DNA of 49,570 bases from contig NZ_MUZR01000013.1 of the NCBI RefSeq assembly GCF_001995255.1, positions 1 through 49,570 on the forward strand, given 5' to 3'. The position numbers and the translations under genes are program-made. The notes under the pieces are model-generated. The model made no database searches and was not told the DNA's origin. It saw only the letters and a list, made by a program, of their open reading frames with translations. This document shows, one piece after another, positions 1-9,601 of this stretch. Source of the stretch: Thioalkalivibrio halophilus. GTDB lineage: Bacteria > Pseudomonadota > Gammaproteobacteria > Ectothiorhodospirales > Ectothiorhodospiraceae. How positions within the stretch are numbered: the first letter of the stretch is position 1; every line of letters starts with the position of its first letter.

Positions 1-130
1 TGCCCCCGGTGGGAGGCCAGCCTCTGGCCGATCCGGCACCTGCCGATCCCCCACAATCGGCCGGAGGGCCGGCCTCCCACCGGGGACAGGGTTCAACCTG
101 TGGGAGGCCAGCCCCCTGGCCGATCCGGCG
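1..130. repeat. REP-like palindromic repeat cluster
   Basis: Positions 4-32 and 56-85 form a long imperfect inverted repeat whose arms share the core GTGGGAGGCC...GGCCGAT. A third copy, in the same orientation as the first, lies at about 99-128. The units are GC-rich, non-coding and sit just past the end of the isc operon. This is the usual form and position of REP/BIME elements, which can act as mRNA 3'-end stabilisers or terminators. A role in ending the isc transcript is inferred; no T-tract is present. Confidence 0.6.
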
Positions 131-145
131 ATTCGGCGCCGCCGC

Positions 146-349
146 TCAGTCGTCGACGTCCGCCTCGTCCATCCAGGCGAGCTGGATCGCCTCCAGGATG
201 CGCTCGCCGGACCGTTCCGGATCGTCATCGAACTCCGGCAGTTCCACCACCCAGTTCCTCAGGTCAACGAAGTTGACGTTGCGCGGATCCACGTCCGGAT
301 GCTCATCCGCAAGCTGCATCGCGATTTCGCTGGTATCAGTCCATTTCAT
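146..349 (-). CDS. iscX: Fe-S assembly protein IscX
   Basis: Small acidic protein (67 aa) that ends the isc operon. In the family it binds IscS and iron and tunes cysteine desulfurase activity. The sequence begins MKWTDTSEIA and carries the family features: an FVDLRNWV segment, an acidic DDDP stretch and a C-terminal LEAIQLAWMDE helix. The start at 349 was chosen because it matches the usual IscX length of about 66 aa; the reading frame stays open upstream into fdx. It lies 19 bp after fdx and is the last gene before the REP-like repeats. Confidence 0.93.
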   Translation of the reverse strand: MKWTDTSEIAMQLADEHPDVDPRNVNFVDLRNWVVELPEFDDDPERSGERILEAIQLAWMDEADVDD

Positions 350-368
350 GACCGCACTCTCCCGCTGA

Positions 369-707
369 TCAGTGGTGCTCGGACACCTGGTTGATGGTGT
401 ACTTGGGCAGCTCCACCACCAGATCCGCATCGCTCACGACCGCCTGACAGGACAGGCGCGAATCGGGCTCGAGCCCCCAGGCCTTGTCGAGCATGTCCTC
501 TTCATCCTCGCTGGGCTCCTCGAGGCTGTCCATCCCTTCGCGCACATACACGTGGCAGGTCGTGCAGGCGCAGGACTTCTCGCAGGCGTGTTCGATCTCG
601 ATCCCGTTCTTCAGGGCGAGATCGCAGATGCTGATGCCCGGCTCGGCCTCGATGGAGGCGCCCTCCGGACAGATTTCCTGGTGCGGCAGAAAGATCACCT
701 GTGGCAT
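369..707 (-). CDS. fdx: ISC-type [2Fe-2S] ferredoxin
   Basis: Adrenodoxin-like ferredoxin (112 aa) that supplies electrons to Fe-S cluster assembly on IscU. The four ligands fit the ISC pattern: Cys42, Cys48, Cys51 and Cys87. An additional Cys46 lies between the first two ligands, as in other bacterial ISC ferredoxins. The length is typical. The gene sits 3 bp after hscA and before iscX, its conserved place in the operon. The protein is strongly acidic, which suits docking to IscS. Confidence 0.95.
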   Translation of the reverse strand: MPQVIFLPHQEICPEGASIEAEPGISICDLALKNGIEIEHACEKSCACTTCHVYVREGMDSLEEPSEDEEDMLDKAWGLEPDSRLSCQAVVSDADLVVELPKYTINQVSEHH

Positions 708-710
708 GGG

Positions 711-2600
711 TCAGTTCCCTGAGTCGTCGTATTCGGAGACGTTGTGCCCCGCCAGTGCGCGGCGAATGCTGTCGTTCATGCGGCGCGCGACGAAGGCCTC
801 GGATGCCTGCTCGACGCGCTTGCGCGCGGCTTCGATGGCGTCCGGATCCTCGCCCCGGCCGCGTTCTTCGGCCAGGGCGTCGCGGGCACTCTCGATGTTC
901 GCGCGTTCCTCGGCGTCCAGATAGCGGTCGCCGTCGGTTTCCAGGGCGGCGTTCAGCGCCTCCAGCACGCGATCGGCCTCCACCTGCTCCTCGCGCAGGC
1001 GGCGGGCCTCCATGTCGTCACGTGCCGCCGAGGCGGAATCACGCAACATCTGTTCGATCTCGGCATCGGTCAGGCCGTAGCTGGGCTTGACCTCCACGTG
1101 GGCCTCCACGCCCTGCGTCTGCTCCCGCGCGGTCACGCTCAGCAGGCCGTCGGCGTCCACCTGAAAACTCACGCGGATGCGCGCGGCCCCGGCGACCATC
1201 GGCGGGATCCCGGACAGGGTGAAGCGTGCCAGCGAACGGTTGGCGTCCACCACGTCGCGCTCGCCCTGCACCACGTGCACCGACATGGCGGTCTGGCCGT
1301 CCTTGAAGGTGGTGAATTCCTGCGCCCGACTGACCGGGATGGTGGTGTTGCGCGGGACAATGAACTCGACCAGCCCGCCCATGGTTTCCAGTCCCAGCGA
1401 CAGCGGGATCACGTCCAGCAGCACCAGCTCGGTGTCCGGCTTGTTGCCGGCGAGGATGTCGGCCTGTTGCGCCGCGCCGATCGCGACCACGCGATCCGGG
1501 TCGATACCGGCGCGCGGTTCGCGGCCATAGAACTCCTGCACGGCCTCGCGCACGGCGGGCATGCGGGTCGACCCCCCCACCAGAATCACCTCGTCGATGG
1601 CGTCGCGCTCCAGATCGGCGTCCGCCAGAACCTGCCGGCAGGACTCAAGGGTGCGGTCCAGCAGCGGGCGCGCCAGTTCCAGCAGGCCGGCGCGATCCAG
1701 CTGCCCCTGCCATTCACTGCCATCGGCGCGCGTCACCCGCACCCTGGTGGTGTCGGCCTCGGTCAGGGCCTCCTTGGCGCGGCGCGCCTCGAGGGTCACG
1801 CGGCGCAGGCGCTGCGGATCATTTTCCCCCTGCATCCCGGCCTGCTGCAGCAGCCACTCGGCCACGCTGCGGTCCACGTCGTCGCCCCCCAGCGCGGAGT
1901 CGCCGCCGGTGGCCAGCACCTCGAACACGCCGCGACGCAGCTGCAGGATGGAGATGTCGAAGGTTCCGCCGCCGAGGTCGTACACCGCGATGGTGCTTTC
2001 CTCACCCTGGTCCAGCCCGTAGGCGACCGCCGCGGCGGTCGGCTCGGAGATCAGGCGCAGGACATTCAGGCCCGCAAGCTGGGCGGCGTCACGAGTCGCC
2101 TGGCGCTGGGCGTCGTCAAAATACGCCGGCACGGTGATCACCACGCCTTCCAGCTCATCACCCAGGCTCTCCTCGGCGCGCGCCCGCAGGCTGCCGAGGA
2201 TATCCGCGGAGACCTCGACGGCGCTCTTGTCCCCGGCGGCGGTCTCGATGCGCGGCACGCTCGAACCGTCTCCGGTCTTCAGCCGGAACGGCAGCTCGCC
2301 CGAGAGCGTCGCCACGTCGGATGCCGCGCGGCCGATCAGGCGCTTGACCGATGCGATGGTGTTGTGCGGATCATCGCCGGCATGCTCCGCCGCCTCGTAT
2401 CCGACCTGCGCACCGTCCGCCGAATAGTGCACCACCGAGGGCAGGATATGGCGACCCTGTTCGTCCGGCAGGGTATCGGCCTCGCCGCTGCGGACCGTCG
2501 CCACCAGCGAGTGAGTGGTGCCCAGGTCGATGCCCGCGGCTAGGTGACGCTGGTGCGGGGCGGAATCAACGCCGGGTTCGGTGATCTGCAATAACGCCAT
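711..2600 (-). CDS. hscA: Fe-S cluster chaperone HscA (Hsp70 family)
   Basis: Specialised Hsp70 (629 aa) that, with HscB, uses ATP to promote cluster transfer from holo-IscU by binding its LPPVK loop. The N-terminal nucleotide-binding domain shows [12 protein letters not shown] near residue 24, [12 protein letters not shown] and a [12 protein letters not shown] motif. The substrate-binding domain follows with [14 protein letters not shown] and a C-terminal lid. The frame is open far upstream; the ATG at 2600 was chosen because AGGAG lies just before it and the length fits the family. It follows hscB by 55 bp and precedes fdx by 3 bp. Confidence 0.95.
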   Translation of the reverse strand: MALLQITEPGVDSAPHQRHLAAGIDLGTTHSLVATVRSGEADTLPDEQGRHILPSVVHYSADGAQVGYEAAEHAGDDPHNTIASVKRLIGRAASDVATLSGELPFRLKTGDGSSVPRIETAAGDKSAVEVSADILGSLRARAEESLGDELEGVVITVPAYFDDAQRQATRDAAQLAGLNVLRLISEPTAAAVAYGLDQGEESTIAVYDLGGGTFDISILQLRRGVFEVLATGGDSALGGDDVDRSVAEWLLQQAGMQGENDPQRLRRVTLEARRAKEALTEADTTRVRVTRADGSEWQGQLDRAGLLELARPLLDRTLESCRQVLADADLERDAIDEVILVGGSTRMPAVREAVQEFYGREPRAGIDPDRVVAIGAAQQADILAGNKPDTELVLLDVIPLSLGLETMGGLVEFIVPRNTTIPVSRAQEFTTFKDGQTAMSVHVVQGERDVVDANRSLARFTLSGIPPMVAGAARIRVSFQVDADGLLSVTAREQTQGVEAHVEVKPSYGLTDAEIEQMLRDSASAARDDMEARRLREEQVEADRVLEALNAALETDGDRYLDAEERANIESARDALAEERGRGEDPDAIEAARKRVEQASEAFVARRMNDSIRRALAGHNVSEYDDSGN

Positions 2601-2655
2601 CGCGTTCGGCTCCTGATGAAGCTCTCGGTCGGGGGGAATCTTCCGCCGGCGTCGG

Positions 2656-3177
2656 TTACGACGCCAGCGACTGTCGGGTTCGCTGGAGCTCCTCCAGCAA
2701 ACGGTCGAAGAATCGCAGCTCGAGCACCCGATCACGGGCATCGTCCGCCGGTTTCTCCGGGTCGGCCAGGGCCGTGGCCACTTTCTCGCGTGCCTCGGCC
2801 CGCGCCCCATTCAGCTCGTCGGCCAGGGTATCCAGCGCCGCGGCATCGCCGGCACGTTCCGCATCTTCCAGGCGTTCCCGCCATTCGATCTGGGCCTCGA
2901 TGAACCCCATGTCCCGGCTGGTGTCGCGTTCGGGATCGAACTCGAACCCCGCCCGCTCCAGGATGTGCAGGGCGCGCCGATAGTCGTTCGCCAGGATATC
3001 GTGGGCCTCGTTCACGTCCGCCGCCATCGCCGCGGCCATGCGCCGCGCCTGATCGCCCTGACGCACGAAGCGGTCGGGATGAAGCTCCGCCTGCAGGCGC
3101 CGGAAACGTTCCTCCAGGGCATCGCGATCCACCTCGAAGGCGACCGGAAGATCGAACTGTTCAAACGGATCGTTCAT
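2656..3177 (-). CDS. hscB: Fe-S co-chaperone HscB (J-domain)
   Basis: J-protein (173 aa) that delivers IscU to HscA and stimulates its ATPase. An N-terminal J domain contains the HPD tripeptide in ELHPDRF (about residue 34), and the C-terminal half is a helical bundle with [13 protein letters not shown] at the end. The ATG at 3177 ([11 protein letters not shown]) gives the family length of about 171 aa. It is separated from iscA by 121 bp, an unusually large gap for this operon, and that gap holds a terminator-like hairpin. Confidence 0.93.
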   Translation of the reverse strand: MNDPFEQFDLPVAFEVDRDALEERFRRLQAELHPDRFVRQGDQARRMAAAMAADVNEAHDILANDYRRALHILERAGFEFDPERDTSRDMGFIEAQIEWRERLEDAERAGDAAALDTLADELNGARAEAREKVATALADPEKPADDARDRVLELRFFDRLLEELQRTRQSLAS

Positions 3178-3206
3178 CGGCCGACTGTCATCCCTTGTCC
3201 GTAGCG

Positions 3207-3228
3207 AAAACCGGGCCCGCAGGCCCGG
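3207..3228 (-). terminator. Terminator-like hairpin between iscA and hscB
   Basis: On the minus strand a perfect 7-bp stem (CCGGGCC / GGCCCGG) with a 4-nt loop TGCG is followed directly by TTTT. It lies in the 121-bp gap inside the isc operon and has the form of an intrinsic terminator or attenuator. It may separate expression of iscRSUA from hscBA-fdx-iscX. Function is inferred; the T-run is short. Confidence 0.55.
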
Positions 3229-3298
3229 CAAAGAAAAGGGGTGAGCGGGACACCCGTATCCGGACGATCCCGCCGCACCCCGCGCTGGCCCGGTACCT

Positions 3299-3622
3299 TC
3301 AGACGTTGAAGCTTTCACCGCAGCCGCAGCGGGCCTTCTCGTTCGGGTTGTTGAAACGAAAACCCTCGTTCAGGCCTTCCTTGCCGAAGTCGAGCTCGGT
3401 GCCGTCGAGGTACACCAGGGACTTGGGACTCACCACAAGCTTCACCCCGTCGACCTCGAACACCGTGTCCGTTTCCTCGACCTCGTCGGCGAACTCCACC
3501 ACGTAGGCCATGCCGGAGCAGCCGGTGGTCCTCACCCCGAGCCGCACGCCGACACCCTTGCCCCGCTGTTCGAGGAAGTGCCGGATGCGGTCGGCCGCGC
3601 TGTCGGTCAGTGTGATTGCCAT
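3299..3622 (-). CDS. iscA: A-type Fe-S carrier IscA
   Basis: A-type carrier (107 aa, the same length as E. coli IscA) that receives clusters or iron and passes them to target proteins. The three conserved ligands are Cys35 (TTGCSGMAY), Cys99 and Cys101 in the C-terminal CGCGESF motif. The ATG at 3622 ([10 protein letters not shown]) is preferred over the longer open frame because it matches the family start. It lies 7 bp after iscU. Confidence 0.95.
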   Translation of the reverse strand: MAITLTDSAADRIRHFLEQRGKGVGVRLGVRTTGCSGMAYVVEFADEVEETDTVFEVDGVKLVVSPKSLVYLDGTELDFGKEGLNEGFRFNNPNEKARCGCGESFNV

Positions 3623-3629
3623 ATCGTCT

Positions 3630-4037
3630 TCAGGCCGTCTTCTGTTCCGGTTCCTCGGCGCCGTGCTTCTCCTGATAGTCGGAGATCGCTGCCTTGATCG
3701 CATCTTCGGCCAGCACCGAGCAGTGGATCTTCACCGGCGGCAGCGCCAGTTCTTCCGCGATCTGCGTGTTCTTGATCTGGCTCGCTTCTTCCAGGCTCTT
3801 GCCGCGCACCCATTCGGTGAGCAGCGAGCTGGACGCGATCGCCGAACCGCAGCCGTAGGTCTTGAACTTGGCGTCCTCGATCACGCCATCGTCGTTTACC
3901 TTGATCTGCAGCTTCATCACGTCACCGCAGGCCGGCGCACCGACCATGCCGGTGCCTACCGATTCATCGCCCTTCTCGAAGCTGCCGACATTGCGCGGAT
4001 TTTCATAATGATCCATCACCTTGTCACTGTAAGCCAT
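3630..4037 (-). CDS. iscU: Fe-S scaffold protein IscU
   Basis: Scaffold (135 aa) on which IscS-derived sulfur and iron are built into [2Fe-2S] clusters. Cluster ligands Cys37, Cys63, His105 and Cys106 are all present, as is the LPPVK loop (residues 99-103) recognised by HscA. The C-terminus has a short acidic extension (EEPEQKTA) beyond the E. coli protein. It lies 48 bp after iscS and 7 bp before iscA. Confidence 0.96.
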   Translation of the reverse strand: MAYSDKVMDHYENPRNVGSFEKGDESVGTGMVGAPACGDVMKLQIKVNDDGVIEDAKFKTYGCGSAIASSSLLTEWVRGKSLEEASQIKNTQIAEELALPPVKIHCSVLAEDAIKAAISDYQEKHGAEEPEQKTA

Positions 4038-4085
4038 GATGACTCTCCTGTTCGCGTACCCGTGGGTGGATGTTCCGGAACGGCC

Positions 4086-5309
4086 TCAGTGGGCCGCCCA
4101 TTCGATGCTCTTGAGATCGATCCCGTCCTGGTACATCTCCCAGAGCGGCGACAGTTCGCGCAGCTTGCCAACTGCCTTGTGCACGATGTCGATGGTGTGG
4201 TCGATCTCTTCGACCGTGGTGTAGCGGCCAATGGAGAAGCGGATCGAGCTGTGCGCCAGCTCGTCGTCGCGACCCAGGGCGCGCAGTACGTAAGAGGGCT
4301 CCAGGCTGGCCGAGGTACAGGCCGAACCGGAGGAAACCGCGATGTCGCGCAGCGACATGATCAGGCTCTCGCCCTCCACGAAGTTGAACGACACGTTCAG
4401 GTTATGGGCCACGCGGCGTTCCTTGTCGCCGTTGAGGTAGACCTCTTCCATGTCATCCAGGCCTTCCCACAGGCGGTCGCGCAGCATGCGGATACGTTCC
4501 AGCTCGCTGCCCATCTCTTCGCCGGCGATGCGGAAGGCCTCGCCCATGCCGACGATCTGGTGCGGCGCCAGCGTGCCGGAGCGCATGCCGCGCTCGTGGC
4601 CGCCGCCATGGATCTGCGCTTCGATACGCACGCGGGGCTTGCGCCGGACATACAGAGCGCCCACGCCCTTGGGCCCGTAAGTCTTGTGCGCGGAGAAGCT
4701 CATCAGGTCCACCGGCAGCTTCGTCAGGTCGACGGCCACCTTGCCGGTCGACTGCGCCGCGTCCACGTGGAACACGATGCCGCGTTCGCGACAGAGATTG
4801 CCGATCGCCTCGATGTCCTGAATGACGCCGATCTCGTTGTTTACGTGCATGACCGACACCACGATGGTGTCGTCACGCATGGCGTCTTGCAGTTCCTGCA
4901 GGTCGACCAGACCGTTCTCGTCGACCCCCAGATAGGTCACATCGAAGCCTTCGCGCTCCAGCTGGCGCGCCGGGTCCAGCACCGCCTTGTGTTCGGTCTT
5001 GACCGTGATGACGTGCTTGCCCTTGCGCTGATAGAAGTGCGCGGCACCCTTGAGGGCCAGGTTGTCGGCCTCGGTGGCCCCGCTGGTCCAGATGATCTCC
5101 TTGGGATCCGCACCCACCAGAGCGGCGACCTGTTCCCGCGCGTTCTCGACCGCCTTCTCGGCATCCCAGCCGAAGCTGTGACTCCGGGAGGCCGGGTTAC
5201 CGAAAAAACCGTCCCGCGTCAGGAACTTCTTCATTTCTTCGGCGACGCGCTCGTCCACCGGGGTGGTCGAGGAATAGTCGAGATAGATCGGCAGTTTCAG
5301 GTCACTCAT
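4086..5309 (-). CDS. iscS: Cysteine desulfurase IscS
   Basis: PLP enzyme (407 aa) that takes sulfur from L-cysteine and gives it to IscU and to tRNA thiolation proteins. The PLP lysine is Lys209 in [12 protein letters not shown] and the persulfide cysteine is Cys331 in [10 protein letters not shown]; His107 lies in the TEHKAV motif. The ATG at 5309 overlaps the iscR stop (TGATG), indicating translational coupling. An in-frame GTG one codon upstream is a possible alternative start. It is the second gene of the isc operon. Confidence 0.96.
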   Translation of the reverse strand: MSDLKLPIYLDYSSTTPVDERVAEEMKKFLTRDGFFGNPASRSHSFGWDAEKAVENAREQVAALVGADPKEIIWTSGATEADNLALKGAAHFYQRKGKHVITVKTEHKAVLDPARQLEREGFDVTYLGVDENGLVDLQELQDAMRDDTIVVSVMHVNNEIGVIQDIEAIGNLCRERGIVFHVDAAQSTGKVAVDLTKLPVDLMSFSAHKTYGPKGVGALYVRRKPRVRIEAQIHGGGHERGMRSGTLAPHQIVGMGEAFRIAGEEMGSELERIRMLRDRLWEGLDDMEEVYLNGDKERRVAHNLNVSFNFVEGESLIMSLRDIAVSSGSACTSASLEPSYVLRALGRDDELAHSSIRFSIGRYTTVEEIDHTIDIVHKAVGKLRELSPLWEMYQDGIDLKSIEWAAH

Positions 5310-5827
5310 CACGCATTGCTCCTGTCCGCGGCCGCTACCGTGGCGCCCGCATGATCGTTTTCTTTTCCGTTCGAGCCGTGCACCGTCACCGGATGCTCTC
5401 CCTGTTCGCGCGCCTGCACGCTTGCCTCGTGGCGCTCCAGCACTTCCGCCAGCGAACGATTGCTGAGGAAATCATAAAGCTGATCGCTCAGGTCCGCCCA
5501 CAGATCGTGAGTCAGGCAGCGCGATTCCTTGTTGCAGTTGGCCTTGCCGCCACAGCGGGTCACATCGACCGGTTCATCCACCGCCACGATGATCTCGGCC
5601 ACACTGATCTCGGCCGCGTCGCGACTCAGCGCGTAACCGCCGCCAGGGCCGCGGCTGGAGACCACCAGCCCCTTCTTGCGCAGCCGCGAGAACAACTGCT
5701 CCAGATAGGACAGCGAAAGCTTCTGCCGCCCCGCCACCTCGGCCAGCGAGACCGGGCCCTCGCGGGTATGAGTCGCCACGTCGAGCATGGCGGTTACGGC
5801 GTAACGTCCTTTGGTCGTCAGTTTCAT
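5309..5827 (-). CDS. iscR: Fe-S regulator IscR (Rrf2 family)
   Basis: Transcription factor (172 aa) that senses Fe-S status through a [2Fe-2S] cluster and represses the isc operon when holo. The Rrf2 winged-helix domain covers roughly residues 1-80 ([16 protein letters not shown], then [12 protein letters not shown]). Cluster ligands Cys92, Cys98, Cys104 and His107 are all present. The C-terminal tail after about residue 135 is hydrophilic and looks disordered. It is the first isc gene, with a matching candidate operator 44-68 bp upstream. Confidence 0.95.
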   Translation of the reverse strand: MKLTTKGRYAVTAMLDVATHTREGPVSLAEVAGRQKLSLSYLEQLFSRLRKKGLVVSSRGPGGGYALSRDAAEISVAEIIVAVDEPVDVTRCGGKANCNKESRCLTHDLWADLSDQLYDFLSNRSLAEVLERHEASVQAREQGEHPVTVHGSNGKENDHAGATVAAADRSNA

Positions 5828-5870
5828 GACTCGATGCGCCTTCTTGTTCAGGTTGCTCGAGAGCTTAGCA

Positions 5871-5895
5871 ATTCCTGAGCAAAACGGTCAACTAT
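5871..5895 (-). promoter_or_regulatory. Candidate iscR promoter with type-1 IscR site
   Basis: Read on the minus strand, positions 5895-5871 give ATAGTTGACC, GTTTTG, then CTCAGGAAT, which resembles the type-1 IscR operator. The TTGACC inside it is a good -35 element, with a weak -10 (CTAAGC/TAAGCT) 17-18 bp downstream. The cysE stop codon (5890-5888) lies within TTGACC, so the upstream gene ends inside the iscR promoter. Confidence 0.65.
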
Positions 5896-6694
5896 TACCC
5901 TGCTGTTTGCGTGGCGGGATTTCACAATCGTCCGGTTCCAGCCCCTCGAGGTCACAGGGCTCCAGCGGATGGCCGGTATCCTCGCCCATCGCCTCGCCCG
6001 GGTCGATCCCCGCGCGCTTTAGCGCCTGACAGGCCTTCTCCATACGGTCATCCAGCTCGTGGACGCGATCCACGATGCGATGCAGCGCATTGGCCACCGG
6101 ATCGGGCATGTCCCGGGTGACACCGTAGGCGTCGAAACCCATGCGACTGGCGGCCTGCTGAAAGCGTGGGTCCGGCTCCGGGCGCGGCCCCAGCACCCGC
6201 GCCGGAATCCCCACCGCCGTCGCGTCCGCGGGCACATCCTTGAGCACCACGGCATTGGAGCCCACCCGCGCATGGTCCCCTATATGGATCGGCCCCAGCA
6301 GCTTGGCCCCGGCCCCGATCACGACCTCGTTCCCCAAAGTCGGATGGCGCTTGCCGCCCTCCCAGCTGGTCCCCCCGAGGGTCACCTGGTGGTAGATCGT
6401 GCAGTCATCGCCGATCTCGGCCGTCTCGCCGATCACCACGCCCATGCCGTGGTCGATGAAGAACCGGCGTCCGATGGTGGCTCCGGGATGAATCTCGATC
6501 CCCGTCAGAAGCCGCGCAATATTGCCCAGGATGCGCCCCAGCCAGCGCATGCGATGATTCCACAGCCAGTGCGACGCGCGATGAAACCACAGCGCATGCA
6601 GACCCGGATACGCCGTCAGCACCTCGAAGGCATTGCGGGCAGCGGGATCGCGCGCAAATACGCAGCGGATATCCTCGCGCAGGGTCTTGAACAT
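5888..6694 (-). CDS. cysE: Serine O-acetyltransferase CysE
   Basis: Makes O-acetylserine from serine and acetyl-CoA, the step that commits serine to cysteine, which is the sulfur source of IscS. The protein has 268 aa: a helical N-terminal region, then a left-handed beta-helix of hexapeptide repeats ([48 protein letters not shown]). The catalytic histidines fall in DHGMG and IYHQV. The C-terminal tail beyond about residue 190 is longer than in short EpsC-type enzymes. The gene sits between trmJ and iscR on the same strand, as in other isc-linked cysE loci. Confidence 0.93.
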   Translation of the reverse strand: MFKTLREDIRCVFARDPAARNAFEVLTAYPGLHALWFHRASHWLWNHRMRWLGRILGNIARLLTGIEIHPGATIGRRFFIDHGMGVVIGETAEIGDDCTIYHQVTLGGTSWEGGKRHPTLGNEVVIGAGAKLLGPIHIGDHARVGSNAVVLKDVPADATAVGIPARVLGPRPEPDPRFQQAASRMGFDAYGVTRDMPDPVANALHRIVDRVHELDDRMEKACQALKRAGIDPGEAMGEDTGHPLEPCDLEGLEPDDCEIPPRKQQGNS

Positions 6695-6750
6695 GATTCC
6701 GGTCTCAATCCTGAGTTATTCGGTAGGGTATCACAGCCGGGAATCCGCGC

Positions 6751-7536
6751 TCACCGGCCCCGCAGGGTGTGCGTCAATATGCCGCGCAGCAGCCGCACCT
6801 CCGAGGCCGTCGGTTCCGCGCGCAGGTACAGATGGCGCAACCGGCGCATGGTGTGGCGCGGATTCTCCGGATCGAGCACGTCGATGGCCTCCAGGGTCTT
6901 CTCGTAATGTTCGAACAGACCTTCCAGCTCCGCGTGGGTGGCCGCAGGATCCCGCTCCGCCGCCGAGGCCTGGCGCACCACGGCACCCGACTCCCCGACA
7001 TCGGCCAGTGCCGCCCGGCGCACCGCCCAGGTCATGATCTGGACGCTGCCGGCGAGATTGAGCGAGGAAAAATCGGGGTCGGTCGGGATGCGGACGAATG
7101 CGTGGCAATGGTCGAGCTCTTCGTTGGTCAGGCCGCTGTGCTCGCGGCCGAAGACCAATGCCACCGGCCCCTCGCCCGCCCCGCCGAGCACCCGCGACGC
7201 GGCACCGTCGGGCTCCAGCACCGGCACCGAATGGGTGCGCGTGCGGGCGCTGGTCCCCACCACCTGATGACAGTCGGCGACCGCCTCGGTCAGCGTGTCG
7301 ACCACCGTGGCCCCTGCCAGCACGTCGTCGGCACCGGACGCCAGCGCGGTGGCGTCGGCATGCGGGAAGCGCTCCGGCGCCACCAGCGCCAGGTCGCGCA
7401 TGCCCATCGCCTTCATGGCGCGGGCCGCGGATCCGATATTGCCCGGGTGGGTCGTTCCCACCAGCACGACCCGGACCCGGGCGGCGGCCCCCGGGCCCGG
7501 ATCGATCGGTCGATGCTCGTCTGTCCTGGATTCCAT
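6751..7536 (-). CDS. trmJ: tRNA (Cm32/Um32) methyltransferase TrmJ
   Basis: SPOUT-class methyltransferase (261 aa) that 2'-O-methylates position 32 of tRNA using SAM. The fold signatures are an N-terminal VLVGTTHPGNIGSAARAMK motif, LVFGREHSGLTNEE in the knot, and SSLNLAGSVQIMTW near the SAM site; a helical C-terminal extension follows. The ATG at 7536 was chosen to avoid a long low-complexity upstream extension. It is divergent from suhB and 56 bp upstream of cysE. Confidence 0.92.
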   Translation of the reverse strand: MESRTDEHRPIDPGPGAAARVRVVLVGTTHPGNIGSAARAMKAMGMRDLALVAPERFPHADATALASGADDVLAGATVVDTLTEAVADCHQVVGTSARTRTHSVPVLEPDGAASRVLGGAGEGPVALVFGREHSGLTNEELDHCHAFVRIPTDPDFSSLNLAGSVQIMTWAVRRAALADVGESGAVVRQASAAERDPAATHAELEGLFEHYEKTLEAIDVLDPENPRHTMRRLRHLYLRAEPTASEVRLLRGILTHTLRGR

Positions 7537-7696
7537 GGCGCCCCTGCCCGCTCGCATGCGGGCGCGATTGTACACCGCCGCGCCGCGGGAAGCCCGACCA
7601 CTTCCAAAGCCCCGATGCGTTGTGTATTGTTCGCGACCTTCGGGGGCGTCCGTGCGCCGGCCCCGATTCCTTCCCAAGCGATGTCGGAGAACCCTC

Positions 7697-8524
7697 ATGC
7701 ACCCCATGCTGAACACGGCGGTATCGGCGGCCCGCGCGGCCGGACGCATCACCACCCGCGCCTGGGGGCGACCGGACCGGGTCAACACTCGCGAGAAGGC
7801 CCGCAACGACTGGGTCAGCGATGTCGACGTCAACGCCGAGCAGGCGATCGTCCAGACGCTGAAGAAGGCCTACCCCGACCACGCGATCCTCGCGGAGGAG
7901 GGAGGCAACCAGCCCGGGGCCACCGGCGCCGAACACGAGTGGATCATCGACCCGCTGGACGGCACCACCAACTACCTGCGCGAGATCCCTCAGTACGCGG
8001 TGTCCATCGCCCTGCGGCAGAAGGGGCGCCTGGAACACGCGGTGGTCTACGACCCGATCAAGGAAGAACTCTTCACCGCCACGCGCGGCGGCGGCGCCTT
8101 CCTCAACAACCGGCGTATCCGCGTGGGGCAGCGCAAGGATCTGACAGGTGCGCTGCTGGGCACGGGCATCCCGTTTCGCGAGGGGCAGGACCTGGAACGT
8201 TATCTGCGCACCCTGCGCCACATGATCCCGGGCACGGCCGGCATTCGGCGGCCGGGTTCCGCGGCGCTGGATCTGGCGTGGGTCGCCTGCGGCCGTTTTG
8301 ACGGCTTCTGGGAGATGGGCCTGCAGCCCTGGGACATGGCAGCGGGACTGCTGCTGGTGCAGGAAGCCGGTGGCCTGACCAGTGACTGGCAGGGTGGCAA
8401 CGAGATCTTTCGCAAGGGCGATGTCGTGGCCGGGAACCCCAAGGTCCTGAAAACGATGCTGCAGCGTCTGCACGCTGCGGAGGTGGAGGGACGCAAGACC
8501 GGAAGCCCGCACGGCGAAGGCTGA
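7697..8524 (+). CDS. suhB: Inositol-1-monophosphatase SuhB
   Basis: Mg-dependent inositol monophosphatase family enzyme (275 aa). In E. coli the same protein also joins rRNA antitermination complexes. Metal-site motifs are present: AEEGG (about residue 73), DPLDGTTNYL (about 90) and QPWDMAAG (about 210). The ATG at 7697 begins MHPMLNTAVSAARAAG; the second Met three codons later is also possible. It is divergent from trmJ, with a 160-bp shared upstream region, and convergent with secF. Confidence 0.93.
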   Translation: MHPMLNTAVSAARAAGRITTRAWGRPDRVNTREKARNDWVSDVDVNAEQAIVQTLKKAYPDHAILAEEGGNQPGATGAEHEWIIDPLDGTTNYLREIPQYAVSIALRQKGRLEHAVVYDPIKEELFTATRGGGAFLNNRRIRVGQRKDLTGALLGTGIPFREGQDLERYLRTLRHMIPGTAGIRRPGSAALDLAWVACGRFDGFWEMGLQPWDMAAGLLLVQEAGGLTSDWQGGNEIFRKGDVVAGNPKVLKTMLQRLHAAEVEGRKTGSPHGEG

Positions 8525-8530
8525 ATCGCC

Positions 8531-8550
8531 CGGGGCGGTCATCGGCCCCG
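8531..8550 (+). terminator. Weak hairpin after suhB
   Basis: CGGGGC (8531-8536) pairs with GCCCCG (8545-8550), seven bases after the suhB stop, in the convergent gap before secF. No T-run follows, so it is only a possible 3'-end structure. Confidence 0.3.
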
Positions 8551-8634
8551 CTCTGCTCCCGCAGCCACGCCCTCATATCCCTGTGGGGGCGGGCTTCCTT
8601 GTCCGTCCCTGCCCTCCCCCGAATCAGGGCGTTC

Positions 8635-9585
8635 TCAGGGCGTCGCATCCTCCTCGTCCGCCCCTTCCTTCTTCACCGGCAGCAGCACCTGGCGGTCGAC
8701 CCCCAGCATCAGCGCCGCCGTGGCCGCGATGAAGATCGAGGAGTACGTCCCGACGATGACACCGATGATCAGCGCCACCGAGAAGTTCTGCAGAGCCGCC
8801 CCGCCGAGGAAGAACAGCGCGAACAGCACCAGCAGGGTCGTCATACTGGTCACGATGGTTCGTGCGAGGGTCTTGTTGACCGCATTGTTCATCACGAACT
8901 CGGTGCCCTGCTTGCGCAGGACCCGGAAGTTCTCGCGTATGCGGTCGTACACCACGATGGTGTCGTTGAGCGAGTAACCGATCACCGCCAGGACCGCCGC
9001 CAGCACCCCGAGGTCGAACTCGAGCTGCAGTGCCGAGAAGATCCCCAGCGTGATCACCACGTCATGTACCAGCGCCAGCACGGACCCCGCGGCGAAGCGC
9101 CACTCGAACCGCACGGCGACGTAGATCAGGATCCCTGCCAGGGCGTAGATCATCGCCAGACCGCCCTGCTCGCGCAGCTCCTCGCCCACCGACGGTCCGA
9201 CGAACTCCACCCGCCGCAGTTCGGCACCTTCCGGGCCACCGGCCTCCAGCAGCTGCATGACCTGATTGGACAGCGCCGCCTCGTCCGGCTCGTCCTCGCG
9301 CGGAGGCAGGCGGATCAGCACATCCCGCGCGGTACCGAAGGTCTGGACCTGCGCTCCCTGGAATCCGCCCTCGTTGATGGTTTCCCGGATCGGATCGAGC
9401 TCCACCGCTTCCGGGTAACCGACCTCCACAAGGGTTCCGCCCGTGAAGTCGATGCCGAAATTGATCCCGCGGGTGGCGAGCATCAGCACCGACAGCAGGA
9501 TCAGCACCACCGAGATCACCAGGGTGACCCGGCGCTTGCCCAGGAAGTCGAAGTTGGACTCGGCGAAGTTGAGATGCGGCAGCAT
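8635..9585 (-). CDS. secF: Protein translocase subunit SecF
   Basis: Inner-membrane RND-like subunit (316 aa) that with SecD uses the proton gradient to complete export through SecYEG. It has one N-terminal membrane helix (about 18-38), the GIDFTGGTLVEV motif, a periplasmic domain (about 45-140) and five more membrane helices, with GYSLNDTIVVYDRIREN in the conserved membrane block. The C-terminus is acidic (EGADEEDATP). It lies 16 bp after secD in the usual order. Confidence 0.95.
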   Translation of the reverse strand: MLPHLNFAESNFDFLGKRRVTLVISVVLILLSVLMLATRGINFGIDFTGGTLVEVGYPEAVELDPIRETINEGGFQGAQVQTFGTARDVLIRLPPREDEPDEAALSNQVMQLLEAGGPEGAELRRVEFVGPSVGEELREQGGLAMIYALAGILIYVAVRFEWRFAAGSVLALVHDVVITLGIFSALQLEFDLGVLAAVLAVIGYSLNDTIVVYDRIRENFRVLRKQGTEFVMNNAVNKTLARTIVTSMTTLLVLFALFFLGGAALQNFSVALIIGVIVGTYSSIFIAATAALMLGVDRQVLLPVKKEGADEEDATP

Positions 9586-9601
9586 TCCCCGGCTCCCGGA
9601 C

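Noticed and set aside
2601-2810. N-terminal extension of hscA
   Set aside because: It overlaps hscB in another frame and lacks Hsp70 similarity; the ATG at 2600 has a good ribosome site.
3510-5354. 614-codon plus-strand frame opposite iscU and iscS
   Set aside because: Antisense shadow of conserved isc genes, with low-complexity composition.
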